The notes below the pieces were generated by a model. The model worked only from the letters and a program-made list of their open reading frames with translations, was not told the origin of the DNA and did not search any database. Positions 19,547 through 28,616 of a DNA stretch of 64,000 nt are shown here, piece after piece. Every line of letters starts with the position of its first letter. Position 1 is the first letter of the stretch. This stretch comes from Bacteroidaceae bacterium (GTDB lineage: Bacteria; Bacteroidota; Bacteroidia; Bacteroidales; Bacteroidaceae): the NCBI GenBank assembly GCA_030843315.1, contig JAUUPT010000005.1, positions 1-64,000 of the forward strand, in the 5' to 3' direction. Made by a program: the position numbers and the translations under genes.

Positions 19547-20722
19547 TTATAATTCTACAGCGGATAAATCAGCCAAAGCCAACTCAAAGTCTTTCTCAGC
19601 GGCTAAAGCATTTTCTACAGCATCATAATAATATTGCATTTCCAGTAGATAATCTAACAAGGAAATTTCCCCCATATCCAATGCTTTTTTCAAAAGAACA
19701 GCATTGTTAAAACTATCCAGTGAACTCCGATACGTTGTGACAGACTGCTGTAAGCCGGACGCTTTCAGAAAAAGGTTTTGAAGCCTGTTGTAAAATTGCA
19801 TGCGGGTATCCTCTGCTACTGTACGGGCTGTTTGGGCAGCCGCTTTAGACTGCTTGATGCGATTTTTGTTTGCCCACAATGGAACGGAAACTCCAACCGT
19901 AACGCCTTGAAAGTGTTCACCTGCAAGTTTCTCGCTCATATAGCCCGCCGAAAATTTAGGCAATCCCAGCGCACGGTTCAATTTGATTCTCTTTTCATTG
20001 ATTTCCACTTGTGCTCTGACGTATTGCAAGACCGGACTCTTGACTTCTGCTCCCGAATACCAATCTTCAAAATTAGCAGGAAGAGGAGATAAATGAAAGT
20101 CGGATGTCTCAAAAGAGATTTTCTTTCCCCCATTCAGCCTTTTCAATTCCGAGAGAATATTTTCCCGTTCCACATCTATACGTACTTTTTCGTTGCGGAC
20201 AGTTATCAGGTTCATTTGCGCCTTGTTGTTCTCAATACTGTTAGTCTCACCGTTTTCCAACTTCTTTCTGTAAGATTGTGAAATTGCTTCGGCATGTTGA
20301 AGGCGTATCTCGTATTCTTTAGACAAGGCATTAAAATAAATCAGTTCAATACAAAGTTGCTTGGCTGACAAAAGCAATTGAACACGTTCCGATTTATATT
20401 TCAGTTCAGCGTTCACGCTTTCCAGCTTTGCAATTTTCCCTTTGTAAGCATACGCTGAGGGAAAATCAAAAGACTGTTTGACACTTACGTCCGTCCGGTT
20501 GCCCATGACGGAAGGATCACCCCAGAGATAATTGAATTCTACCTCCGGATTATCAAGATAAATACCCGTCCGGCTCGCCAGTTTATCAGCTTCAGCCTGC
20601 TCGCGCAAGGCTTTCAGCGTGGTGCTGTTCGATTCGATTTCTTGCAGGACAGCGGTATAATCTTGTGCTGCCAGCGGACTTACCATAGCCGCCAGCAACA
20701 AACCTATTAATAACTTTCTCAT
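19547..20722 (-). CDS. TolC-family outer-membrane channel of the second RND pump
   Basis: 391 residues with signal peptide MRKLLIGLLLAAMVSPLAAQ. Two repeats of the outer-membrane-factor fold with long amphipathic helices (DLSAVEL at the end; LEMQYYYDAVENALAAEKDF). It provides the outer-membrane exit duct. The start overlaps the upstream RND gene by 4 bases (ATGA), so translation is coupled. The order adaptor, RND, channel is as in cus/czc operons. Confidence 0.92.
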   Translation of the reverse strand: MRKLLIGLLLAAMVSPLAAQDYTAVLQEIESNSTTLKALREQAEADKLASRTGIYLDNPEVEFNYLWGDPSVMGNRTDVSVKQSFDFPSAYAYKGKIAKLESVNAELKYKSERVQLLLSAKQLCIELIYFNALSKEYEIRLQHAEAISQSYRKKLENGETNSIENNKAQMNLITVRNEKVRIDVERENILSELKRLNGGKKISFETSDFHLSPLPANFEDWYSGAEVKSPVLQYVRAQVEINEKRIKLNRALGLPKFSAGYMSEKLAGEHFQGVTVGVSVPLWANKNRIKQSKAAAQTARTVAEDTRMQFYNRLQNLFLKASGLQQSVTTYRSSLDSFNNAVLLKKALDMGEISLLDYLLEMQYYYDAVENALAAEKDFELALADLSAVEL

Positions 20723-23700
20723 TTTTTCACGCTTTTCTTCATTCTGTTCTTTTCAAATAACTCATACACAATAGGAACGACATAGATATTCAGCAAAGTC
20801 GAGGTCAGCAGACCACCCAATACGACAATAGCCATAGGACTTTGTATCTCGTTACCCGATTTATCTCCATTGAACACCAAGGGTATCAGTGCCAGTGCAG
20901 CCGTCAATGCCGTCATCAGAATAGGGTTCAACCGGTCAATAGAACCGTGAAGCACCGTTTCATGCAAGGGGGTATTTTCTTGCTGCAAATGATGGTATTT
21001 GGAAATCAGCAAGATTCCGTTGCGTGTAGCGATGCCGAACAGGGTGATGAAGCCGATGATGGACGGAATGCTTATCACGGCAGATGTGAAATATACCGCT
21101 AACACACCGCCAATCAAAGATAGCGGCAGATTAAGTAAAATGATAATTGATAAAGATATATTCTTGAACTCGCCATAGAGTAACAGGAAGATGACGCAGA
21201 TAGCCAGTATGGAAGTAATAAACAGCGTACGGGATGCACTTTGTGCGCTCTCGAACTGTCCGCCATATTCAATACGGTAGCCTTCGGGTAAAGTGATGGC
21301 TTCTTCAATGTTCTTTTGGATATCTGTCACCACACTGTTCACGTCACGTCCGGCAACATTGGCGGAAACAACCAGCTTGCGTTGCACGTTCTCACGTGTT
21401 ATGGTGTTCGGACCACCTACGGAAACAACGTCCGCCACTTCTTCCAAAGGAATTTTCCTTCCGTCTCCGGTATCAATCAAAGCAGATTTTATATCTTCTA
21501 TCCTTTCTGTATAATTCTTATTTAGGCGAAGTACAAGATCAAAGCTACGCTGCCCTTCGTAAATATCGGATATTTTCTCACCGGAAAAGCCTAAGTCAAT
21601 GAACTTATTAAAGTCTTCGATAGAAATGCCATACTTAGCTAAAGCGGCTCTGTTGGGGCGGACTTGTAGCTGAGGAGTCTCGGTTTGTTGCTCTACACTA
21701 ATATCCACCAGTCCTTCCACTCCCTGAACAGCACTTTGAATCTGATTGCCGAGAATAAACATCCGGCTTAAATCCGTGCCGAAAATCTTGATGGCAATGT
21801 TGGCACGGGTACCCGACAGCATGTGGTCGATACGGTGACCAAGCGGTTGCCCCACTGTAGCTGCCACTCCGGGAATGCCTGCAAGTTTGGCACGCACATC
21901 CGCAAAGAACTCATCCCTGCTACGGTCTTTCAGTTTAAAATTAATATCCAATTCCGCACTGTTGGTGGCCTGTGAATGTTCGTCCAATTCGCCACGTCCG
22001 GTACGACGGGAAGTACTTGTCACTTCCGGAATTTTAAGTAATTCTTCTTCCATCAAGTTACCCAACTGATTGCTTATATCCAAAGATACACCAGGTTTGG
22101 ATACGGCAGAGATAGTCAAAGAGCCTTCATTAAATTCCGGCAGGAAACTCCGTCCCATTGTGGTAAACAATCCGACAGCCAAAAGGAACAAGGCTATGGA
22201 AGGGATTAATATCATTTTTTTATGTTGCAATGCCCATCCCAATGATGAAAAATAAGCGGCAGACAGTTTACGTGTCAGCCAACTGTCCTTTTCGTTTCTG
22301 CCTAAATATTTATCATCGGCCAGAATCATCTTGCAGAGTAACGGAGTAATGGTCATTGCTACAATCAAAGACATAAACAGCGACACAATGTAAGCGATAC
22401 CCAGCGGTTTCAACATTCTGCCTTCCATACCTGAAAGGAAAAACAAAGGCACAAAAGCCACCATGATGATAAACGTCGCATTCAGGATTGACGCACGGAT
22501 TTCTTTGGATGCTTCAAAAACAACCGTCAAAACAGGCAGTCTTTCTTCTTTCGGTTTCCTGAAATTCTGTTTCAGCCGTTTATATACATTCTCCACGTCA
22601 ATAATCGCATCATCTACCAGTGAACCGATAGCAATACACATACCGCCCAGAGTCATGGTGTTGATGTTCATTCCAAGAAGGTATAATACCACAACCGTAC
22701 CCAACAGGGATAAGGGAATGGCAATCACTGAGATAATGGTGGTACGATAGCTGCCCAAGAACAAGAACAAGATGATAACAACAAAAATAGCTCCTTCCAG
22801 CAATGCACGCCCTACATTATTTACAGATGCTTCAATAAAATCGGCCTGACGGAAGATGTGCGTATCCATTCTCACATCAGCCGGAAGAGATTTCTGTATT
22901 TCTTTCAGATTATTCTCTATCTGCTCTGTGACATTGAGGGTATTGATATTGGGCTGTTTGGAAATAGCCAGAATTACGGAAGGCTGGGCATTTTGAGAGG
23001 CATGTCCCATTTTCACTGCACTTCCTATAACTACTTCCGCCACATCCGAAACCACTACCGGGGAACCGTTGTTCCGTTTGATGAATGTATTACCCAATTC
23101 TTCCAGGTCATTCGTGCGTGCCATTCCACGCAAGGCATACTCGTTGCCATAGTCACGAACAACACCACCTGCCGAATTTGTACTGAAAGTCTTACCGATT
23201 TCTTCCAGTTCGTTCATGGTGACACCATAAGCATCCATTTTCTGAGGATCGGCCAATATCTGGTACTGCTTATAGTCGCCGCCGATAATCGTCACCTGCG
23301 ATACACCACCCGTAGCCAAAATGGCGGGTTTCACCACCCAATCCGCTATCGTGCGCAACTGCATCATTGAGGTACTGTCGGCTTGCAGTCCGATAAAAAG
23401 GATTTCTCCCATGATACTGGATTGCGGTGCAAGTACGGGAGTGATACCCGTAGGCAGAGAATTGCCTAAAGCAACCATTTTTTCACTGACAATCTGCCGG
23501 GCCTGAAAAATATCCATTCCCCAGTTGAATTCAGCCCAAACAAATGAAAAGCCATACATGGATGCTGAACGCACACGCCTTACGTTGGTCGCTCCGTTCA
23601 CAGCCGTTTCAATAGGAAATGTAACGAGACGTTCCACCTCCTCAGCCGCCATTCCATGCGCATCGGTCATAACCACAACCGTTGGTGCTGTCAGGTCAGG

Positions 23701-23823
23701 GAAGACATCAATATCCATCCGTTGGGATGAGTATGTACCTGCCACAATCAGCAACACCGCCCCTATCAATACAAACAGTTTGTTGTTAAGGGAGTATTTG
23801 ATGATACTATTTATAAAGTTCAT
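20719..23823 (-). CDS. CusA/CzcA-family heavy-metal RND permease (second pump)
   Basis: 1034 residues, full length for the family, with 12 predicted membrane segments and two periplasmic loops. The fourth membrane segment reads MCIAIGSLVDDAIIDVENVY, unlike the DFGLVVDG pattern of the first pump, so the two probably differ in substrate. A Met-rich Cu/Ag pathway is not obvious. It is followed within 20 bases by the adaptor upstream and overlaps the channel gene downstream. Confidence 0.93.
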   Translation of the reverse strand: MNFINSIIKYSLNNKLFVLIGAVLLIVAGTYSSQRMDIDVFPDLTAPTVVVMTDAHGMAAEEVERLVTFPIETAVNGATNVRRVRSASMYGFSFVWAEFNWGMDIFQARQIVSEKMVALGNSLPTGITPVLAPQSSIMGEILFIGLQADSTSMMQLRTIADWVVKPAILATGGVSQVTIIGGDYKQYQILADPQKMDAYGVTMNELEEIGKTFSTNSAGGVVRDYGNEYALRGMARTNDLEELGNTFIKRNNGSPVVVSDVAEVVIGSAVKMGHASQNAQPSVILAISKQPNINTLNVTEQIENNLKEIQKSLPADVRMDTHIFRQADFIEASVNNVGRALLEGAIFVVIILFLFLGSYRTTIISVIAIPLSLLGTVVVLYLLGMNINTMTLGGMCIAIGSLVDDAIIDVENVYKRLKQNFRKPKEERLPVLTVVFEASKEIRASILNATFIIMVAFVPLFFLSGMEGRMLKPLGIAYIVSLFMSLIVAMTITPLLCKMILADDKYLGRNEKDSWLTRKLSAAYFSSLGWALQHKKMILIPSIALFLLAVGLFTTMGRSFLPEFNEGSLTISAVSKPGVSLDISNQLGNLMEEELLKIPEVTSTSRRTGRGELDEHSQATNSAELDINFKLKDRSRDEFFADVRAKLAGIPGVAATVGQPLGHRIDHMLSGTRANIAIKIFGTDLSRMFILGNQIQSAVQGVEGLVDISVEQQTETPQLQVRPNRAALAKYGISIEDFNKFIDLGFSGEKISDIYEGQRSFDLVLRLNKNYTERIEDIKSALIDTGDGRKIPLEEVADVVSVGGPNTITRENVQRKLVVSANVAGRDVNSVVTDIQKNIEEAITLPEGYRIEYGGQFESAQSASRTLFITSILAICVIFLLLYGEFKNISLSIIILLNLPLSLIGGVLAVYFTSAVISIPSIIGFITLFGIATRNGILLISKYHHLQQENTPLHETVLHGSIDRLNPILMTALTAALALIPLVFNGDKSGNEIQSPMAIVVLGGLLTSTLLNIYVVPIVYELFEKNRMKKSVKK

Positions 23824-23841
23824 AATTGGTTCTCCCTATCT

Positions 23842-25347
23842 TTAATGTACATGCCCGGAGTGAGCATCCAACGCTCCTGAAGCCTGTGCAAGTTTAACCA
23901 AAATAGCTCCGGTTGATACCACCCGTTCGTTGCCGGACAATCCTTCCAAAATTTCAATGCGTTTCCCGTCGCTCACGCCTGTCTTGACAAGCCGCTTTTC
24001 GAAGTATTCGGGAGTGAGCTGTACATACACAAAATAATTCCCCATTTCTTCTACAACAGAGACTGTAGGAACGGTAATGGCTTGTTGAGTAGTCTGCGTC
24101 TTGATATAAGTTTCAACAAATGTGCCCGGTATCAGTTCTATGGTATTATTTACCTGAAAAATAACCGGTATTAACGGATTATCAATCCCTGTCGATTTTC
24201 CATAAGAAAGCACTTTACCACCTAAATCTTCCAAGGAATATACCTGACCGCTATTCATCAGACGGAAATTGGCATCGTTCATTCCATTCAACACAGAATA
24301 GAATCTGGGCTGTATTTCTGCTTTTATAAGAAGGTTCTTATTCTGGGAAACTGTAACCACCGGTTGACCGGCTTCTACAAATTCGCCGTTACGCACCAGA
24401 ACCTGTTTTACGAATCCACTGATAGGCGAACTTACCGACTGTCTGCCCGATACAAAATTCTTGCGGAAATTATTGTAAACAGCTTCTGCTGTTTCAAATT
24501 CTGTTTTTGCTTTCAACAAATCGCTTTCCGATACAATCTTATCTGCTGCCAGGCTCTGCTTGCGTTCATACTCAGCTTTCGCGCGATTATATTCACTAAT
24601 CGCTTCCTTATACCGTACTCCCAGATTGTTGTCTGCCATATCTCCACTTTCAATGGAAAACATCGTTTGATTGGCAGTAACAGGTTTGCCATTCACTATT
24701 TCGTTACCGGAAAAGGAGACAATCCCACTTGTTTTAGCTGTAATCACTCTTTCATCACCCTGTGAAGGTAAAATCTGAGCCATAGTCTTAATGACCTGTC
24801 CGAACGGTTCTCTGCGTGAAGGTTCCGTTGCAAAATCTACTTTCCAACTCTGTTCTTTTGTAAAGACCACACCATTACTGCTGTTGGCAACAGCATCTGC
24901 CGCTTCGTGCTGAGCATCGTGTACATCTGTATATATTTTGATACCCGGTACTACAATCTGCGATTTCTTATCTGGTGTCTGAATATCAAAAACCAATTTG
25001 CCAGTACCTGCCGTTTCCGGTTTTAAAGCAAACGAATAAATACCCGTACGGGTCGGTTTATCTAATGTCTGACGAATTCCATTCGTGCCTACAATCAGAC
25101 TGACCGTTATCGAGCCTTCGGTTATTGGTTTAAAATTTGAGAGATAGGAGAAATGGGCTAAAATACTGCTTTCTTGTCCTACCACAAACGGTTTTGCCTC
25201 TGCATATACTTCAAAATCATCGCTATATGAGGTCAATTGAAGGTTCTCTTCGTGCGCATGCTCTTCTTCACTATGTGCATGATTATGGTTACACGCCGTC
25301 ATAACTACTGCCAAAAGCATAGTTAATACATAAACTATTTTATTCAT
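23842..25347 (-). CDS. CusB-type periplasmic adaptor with His-rich N-terminus
   Basis: 501 residues. Lipoprotein signal (LTMLLAVVMTACNHNHAHSE) and a His/Glu-rich run just after the cysteine (HAHSEEEHAHEEN) that could bind metal. Then comes an extra Ig-like N-terminal domain (about 40-170; shared with the truncated protein at 8507-9244), the HlyD barrel-sandwich with hairpin (AEYERKQSLAADKIVSESDL), and the beta-barrel. The N-terminal domain may act as the periplasmic metal acceptor. It is the first large gene of the second pump operon. Confidence 0.92.
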   Translation of the reverse strand: MNKIVYVLTMLLAVVMTACNHNHAHSEEEHAHEENLQLTSYSDDFEVYAEAKPFVVGQESSILAHFSYLSNFKPITEGSITVSLIVGTNGIRQTLDKPTRTGIYSFALKPETAGTGKLVFDIQTPDKKSQIVVPGIKIYTDVHDAQHEAADAVANSSNGVVFTKEQSWKVDFATEPSRREPFGQVIKTMAQILPSQGDERVITAKTSGIVSFSGNEIVNGKPVTANQTMFSIESGDMADNNLGVRYKEAISEYNRAKAEYERKQSLAADKIVSESDLLKAKTEFETAEAVYNNFRKNFVSGRQSVSSPISGFVKQVLVRNGEFVEAGQPVVTVSQNKNLLIKAEIQPRFYSVLNGMNDANFRLMNSGQVYSLEDLGGKVLSYGKSTGIDNPLIPVIFQVNNTIELIPGTFVETYIKTQTTQQAITVPTVSVVEEMGNYFVYVQLTPEYFEKRLVKTGVSDGKRIEILEGLSGNERVVSTGAILVKLAQASGALDAHSGHVH

Positions 25348-25365
25348 GTCTGTCCGCTTTATGAA

Positions 25366-25611
25366 TTAATGTTTATGAGCACCTTCACCCGAATGGTCGT
25401 GCGTATGTTCATCATGGTTATGCGCATCTCTTACTTGTGCAGTATCAGCTTCCACCTTGAAACTTTCCTGTTCAGTAGGAGTTGCCGCCGGTGCGTGGTC
25501 TTCATGAGTTGAACCATCATCATGAGTATGTACATTTTGTTTTTGTGAATTACCACCACAAGAGCATAGTGCGAATACTACCGCACAGACGAATAATATA
25601 TTTTTCTTCAT
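25366..25611 (-). CDS. His-rich small lipoprotein
   Basis: 81 residues. Lipobox in FVCAVVFALCSCGGNSQ, followed by a low-complexity His/Asp/Glu tail (DAHNHDEHTHDHSGEGAHKH) and an upstream VHTHDDGSTHEDH run. Almost certainly a surface or periplasmic metal (Zn, Ni or Cu) buffer for the pump encoded 18 bases downstream. No fold is expected. Confidence 0.72.
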   Translation of the reverse strand: MKKNILFVCAVVFALCSCGGNSQKQNVHTHDDGSTHEDHAPAATPTEQESFKVEADTAQVRDAHNHDEHTHDHSGEGAHKH

Positions 25612-25726
25612 TTTGTTATATATTAAAATTGATAAATAAGGAAAGTAGGGACACGATAATTACAAGCAAACAGCCTCAATAAAGTGCATATCTGCCCGAT
25701 GTATCCTAATAAGAGTTGCTAATATA

Positions 25727-26152
25727 TTAACAAAAAGGAGGTGCTCTCAATCCAAAGGAATGAGTGACAAAAATAGGATGGATTAACTCTATATATGGCT
25801 TTTGCCTGAAAGGTAAAGCCTGTTGAATGGGGATTCTATAGAATAATGAAGCTGTTGCAAATAAAGGACACCAATCCAGATTTACATGCAAAGGTTGAAT
25901 TATTCCATCATCATTCTGTGCCCTACATGTAGCAATGTAGACTTCATTGATCAGACATTCTTCAGTATTACCGGTATTGTCATGATGATGAGCTGTTCCA
26001 TGATGATGTTCTGCTTCATATTGGGCATTATTATCAAACAGACCGACAACTGTAGCAAAAACTTTGTTATGATGGTGATGAGGTACAACTGTATGAGCCA
26101 ATATAACTATATTGGCGAGCAATATAAAGAATACAGATATTGCTTTTCTCAT
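25727..26152 (-). CDS. Small His-rich protein with C-terminal LRAPP motif, first gene of the efflux operon
   Basis: 141 residues starting MRKAISVFFILLANIVILAH, then a VVPHHHHNK cluster and a second His run (EAEHHHGTAHHHDN). It ends HSFGLRAPPFC, as in its paralogue at 19017-19391. Probably an extracytoplasmic metal-binding helper or sensor. It is the promoter-proximal gene of the cargo block on this strand. Confidence 0.68.
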   Translation of the reverse strand: MRKAISVFFILLANIVILAHTVVPHHHHNKVFATVVGLFDNNAQYEAEHHHGTAHHHDNTGNTEECLINEVYIATCRAQNDDGIIQPLHVNLDWCPLFATASLFYRIPIQQALPFRQKPYIELIHPIFVTHSFGLRAPPFC

Positions 26153-26186
26153 TTGTTATTAGAATCCGATTTTTTCTCTTTGTTTG

Positions 26187-26194
26187 CAAAAATA
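26187..26194 (-). promoter_or_regulatory. Candidate Bacteroides -7 box for the efflux operon
   Basis: Minus strand TATTTTTG, matching the Bacteroidetes -7 consensus TAnnTTTG, 35 bases before the ATG of the first cargo gene. The -33 element is weak (ATTG near 26212). Position and strand fit the start of the transcript running from 26.15 kb leftward. Confidence 0.45.
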
Positions 26195-26214
26195 ATACAT
26201 TTTGCCAATACATT

Positions 26215-26594
26215 GCTTTAATTTAGTTTTTTTTATATTATCACAGTCTACATGTTTAATAATCTACCAAAAACTTAATATTCCATTTTGCAGAGCCTCT
26301 CGAATCTTGCCGTATTTCCGTTCTCTTTTTCCCTATATAACGATTTCCTCATTTTTATTACCCCGTCATGACTTCCCCTTGCATGGTTCAGGGTGCGAAG
26401 CTACGGCCGGGGCCCCTAAAAATCTGCAAGCCCGCTTCGCGCCCTACGGGTTTTGGCGAAAATTTTTCAATCCGTCCAGTGGGGCGGTTGAAAATTTTTC
26501 ACCAAAAGCCTTGCATATTTTCTCCCCGTCCGTATCTGCCCCCTGAAACGAGCAAGGTGAAGCCACCGACAAGGCATAAAAAAAAGTCAATGTT
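26215..26594. other. Gene-free segment between cargo and the ParB module
   Basis: About 380 bases. The left part is AT-rich. The right part contains a GC-rich block (ctacggccggggccc..., 26400-26450) followed by two copies of GAAAATTTTTCA (26458-26469 and 26490-26501) on either side of about 20 bases. Since the 12-mer is nearly self-complementary, the copies can pair either way. The block could be a replication, partition or transfer site of the ICE. No RNA gene or ORF of note is seen. Confidence 0.5.
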
Positions 26595-26888
26595 ATGAAA
26601 AAGAGAACAGAAATACAGCAAGATTTGAAACGAAGCGAAGGCTCCGCTCCAACTGGCATAAAAAATTTGGCGAAGTGGTCGTTGGTCGGCTTCGTGGTGT
26701 ACGTGGCGGTGCGTTTCGTGTGTGCCTTCGTTGGTGGTGTGATGACGGGTTTAGGTGGCGTTCTGCCCATGTTGGCAGGTTTGGCGGTGGTGGTTTTCCT
26801 TATTCGTGCCGTGTGGCGCATCCTTTCCGCTTTCCTTTCTCTTTTCGTGCTTCTCTTTTTCATCATCCTTTTATGCGTGATATGCTGA
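26595..26888 (+). CDS. Small membrane protein (97 aa)
   Basis: Starts MKKRTEIQQDLKRSEGSAPT. A basic soluble N-terminus is followed by three closely packed hydrophobic segments (LAKWSLVGFVVYVAVRFVCA, VMTGLGGVLPMLAGLAVVVF, and AFLSLFVLLFFIILLCVIC). The stop is TGA at 26886-26888; read as Trp it would extend only 7 residues to TAA. First of a plus-strand group leading to parB. Function unknown. Confidence 0.65.
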   Translation: MKKRTEIQQDLKRSEGSAPTGIKNLAKWSLVGFVVYVAVRFVCAFVGGVMTGLGGVLPMLAGLAVVVFLIRAVWRILSAFLSLFVLLFFIILLCVIC

Positions 26889-26921
26889 AACGAAATATTA
26901 ATCATCTAAAAACAATCCATT

Positions 26922-27935
26922 ATGAACAAGTTACATTTATTGGGAGCAAACAAGAGTTACGACAGAGACGAACAGACCGTTTCAGTCAATCAAGTGGTAG
27001 TGCTGGAAGGTTACAGCTACGACAGCTATGTAGTGTATGAAGTGAGCCGCAGCAAATGGGGAATAACCTATCATCTTATCAATTTGCGTACATACGAGTT
27101 TCATACTTCCGACCTTATCCGACCCTTGTCGGAAAAATTCGGGATAGGCATCTATTACGATGATGCGAACCCCAAGTTTTTAGACCCGTTGGAAACAGCC
27201 GCCCTACTCACAAAGGCAACGGAGAAGAAAACGGAAGATGACAGAAAAGCGGAGGAAGAACGGCAGAGAAACGCACGCACTGCAAAAATCGGTGCGGAAC
27301 GCTTGCGCCCCCTTATTCCGTCGGATGCAAAAGCCGTGATTATAGGTGAACTACGGGTGAGCGAGTGTGAAAGCTATACGGACTACTACAACTACCGTAT
27401 AGAAAGAACCGTGATTTTAGGCTTTTCCACCCATACACGCAACCTCTTTCCCGAAATGCGCAAGCATGCCGCCAATTTTGAGGGAACGGCTTTTTTGGCA
27501 GAGAACAACAAGGAATACGAACACCGTGAAAATTACAGCATGGGGGACGGCATGTATTTGGGACGCAACAAGTACAGCGGTTGGACGATTTCAAAAGAGG
27601 AAATTTACGACCTTGAAAAGTTCATCGAGCGATACGCCCACACCGCAGGGGATGAAGCGAACATTTGTCTGAAAGCACCGCAGAGGGAAACCGGAGCGCA
27701 GCAGCCGACAACATCCGCAGACCTTTCCGCACTCAATCTTGAAATCGTGGAGTACAGCGAAAAGGCGATAGCCGTATTCGGGGACACCAAGCCGATAAAG
27801 GACATTCTTAAAAATCTGAACGGCCTGTTTCGTGCGAACCTCACCTACAACGGTGAAAGGCGTGCAGGATGGATATACAGCAGGAAGCAGGAACAGAAAG
27901 TACGTGAGACACTCGCAACGTGCATCCACGCATGA
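26922..27935 (+). CDS. ICE accessory protein of unknown function (337 aa)
   Basis: Soluble protein with a charged middle (EKKTEDDRKAEEERQRNART) and a C-terminal domain (about 270-330: EIVEYSEKAIAVFGDTKPIK, then FRANLTYNGERRAGWIYSRK) of a type found repeatedly at the ends of phage and plasmid DNA-processing proteins. Its role there is not known to me. Trp codons are TGG and the stop is TGA at 27933-27935. Confidence 0.65.
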   Translation: MNKLHLLGANKSYDRDEQTVSVNQVVVLEGYSYDSYVVYEVSRSKWGITYHLINLRTYEFHTSDLIRPLSEKFGIGIYYDDANPKFLDPLETAALLTKATEKKTEDDRKAEEERQRNARTAKIGAERLRPLIPSDAKAVIIGELRVSECESYTDYYNYRIERTVILGFSTHTRNLFPEMRKHAANFEGTAFLAENNKEYEHRENYSMGDGMYLGRNKYSGWTISKEEIYDLEKFIERYAHTAGDEANICLKAPQRETGAQQPTTSADLSALNLEIVEYSEKAIAVFGDTKPIKDILKNLNGLFRANLTYNGERRAGWIYSRKQEQKVRETLATCIHA

Positions 27936-27999
27936 TTATACTCAAAGTATGGCGGAGCAATCCGCCACACTATCAAAGAACTTCTAAACATGTAATGAT

Positions 28000-28590
28000 A
28001 TGAGAACAGAAACAAGAACATATACCCTTTATCAGATAACCGAGTTATCCGGTGAAGCCAAAGAAAAGGCGTATGACGAATGGTTATACAGCCGATACTA
28101 TTACGGCTGGACGGACGAGAACCGTAAAACGCTCGACACCTTTTGCGAACGCTTCGGCATTGTGTGCGGTAATTGGAGATATGACGCATCCCATTATAGC
28201 TATGACTATCGGAGCAGGCAGGATGACAGCATAGACGGACTATGCGGTTGGAGGCTGGCAACCTATCTGACAAACAACCATTGGAGCGACTTATATATAC
28301 CCAAATTCTATTGGAACGGAAGGAAAGGCAGAAAAAGCAGAATACTTGTAGATACTTGTTGCCCCCTTACAGGCTATTACATAGATGACTGCATTCTCGA
28401 TCCGATTTATAAGTTTTTGGAATTCCCCACCGAAACAGTCACGTTTGACAACCTTATGAAAGATTGTCTCGACAGCTTTTTCCGTGCTTGTCGGGATGAT
28501 ATGGAAAGCACCCAAACTTTGGAATACTTCACGGAAGAAAGTAACGCCAACGATTGGGAATACCTTTCAGACGGAAAACTATTCAATTAA
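28000..28590 (+). CDS. Mobile-element accessory protein of unknown function (196 aa)
   Basis: Starts MRTETRTYTLYQITELSGEA; the TLYQ-x-x-ELS-x-EAKEKA beginning is typical of a family found in phages and conjugative elements. Rich in Tyr, Trp and Cys, acidic, no membrane segment. Lies between the 337-residue protein and parB on the same strand. No function can be assigned. Stop TAA. Confidence 0.6.
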   Translation: MRTETRTYTLYQITELSGEAKEKAYDEWLYSRYYYGWTDENRKTLDTFCERFGIVCGNWRYDASHYSYDYRSRQDDSIDGLCGWRLATYLTNNHWSDLYIPKFYWNGRKGRKSRILVDTCCPLTGYYIDDCILDPIYKFLEFPTETVTFDNLMKDCLDSFFRACRDDMESTQTLEYFTEESNANDWEYLSDGKLFN

Positions 28591-28616
28591 CTATCAACAT
28601 TAAAAAACTTACAATT

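Noticed and set aside
26444..26905. Minus-strand ORF of 153 codons opposite the 97-residue gene
   Set aside because: Its composition is an antisense shadow of the membrane gene and of the GC-rich block; no start context and no family.
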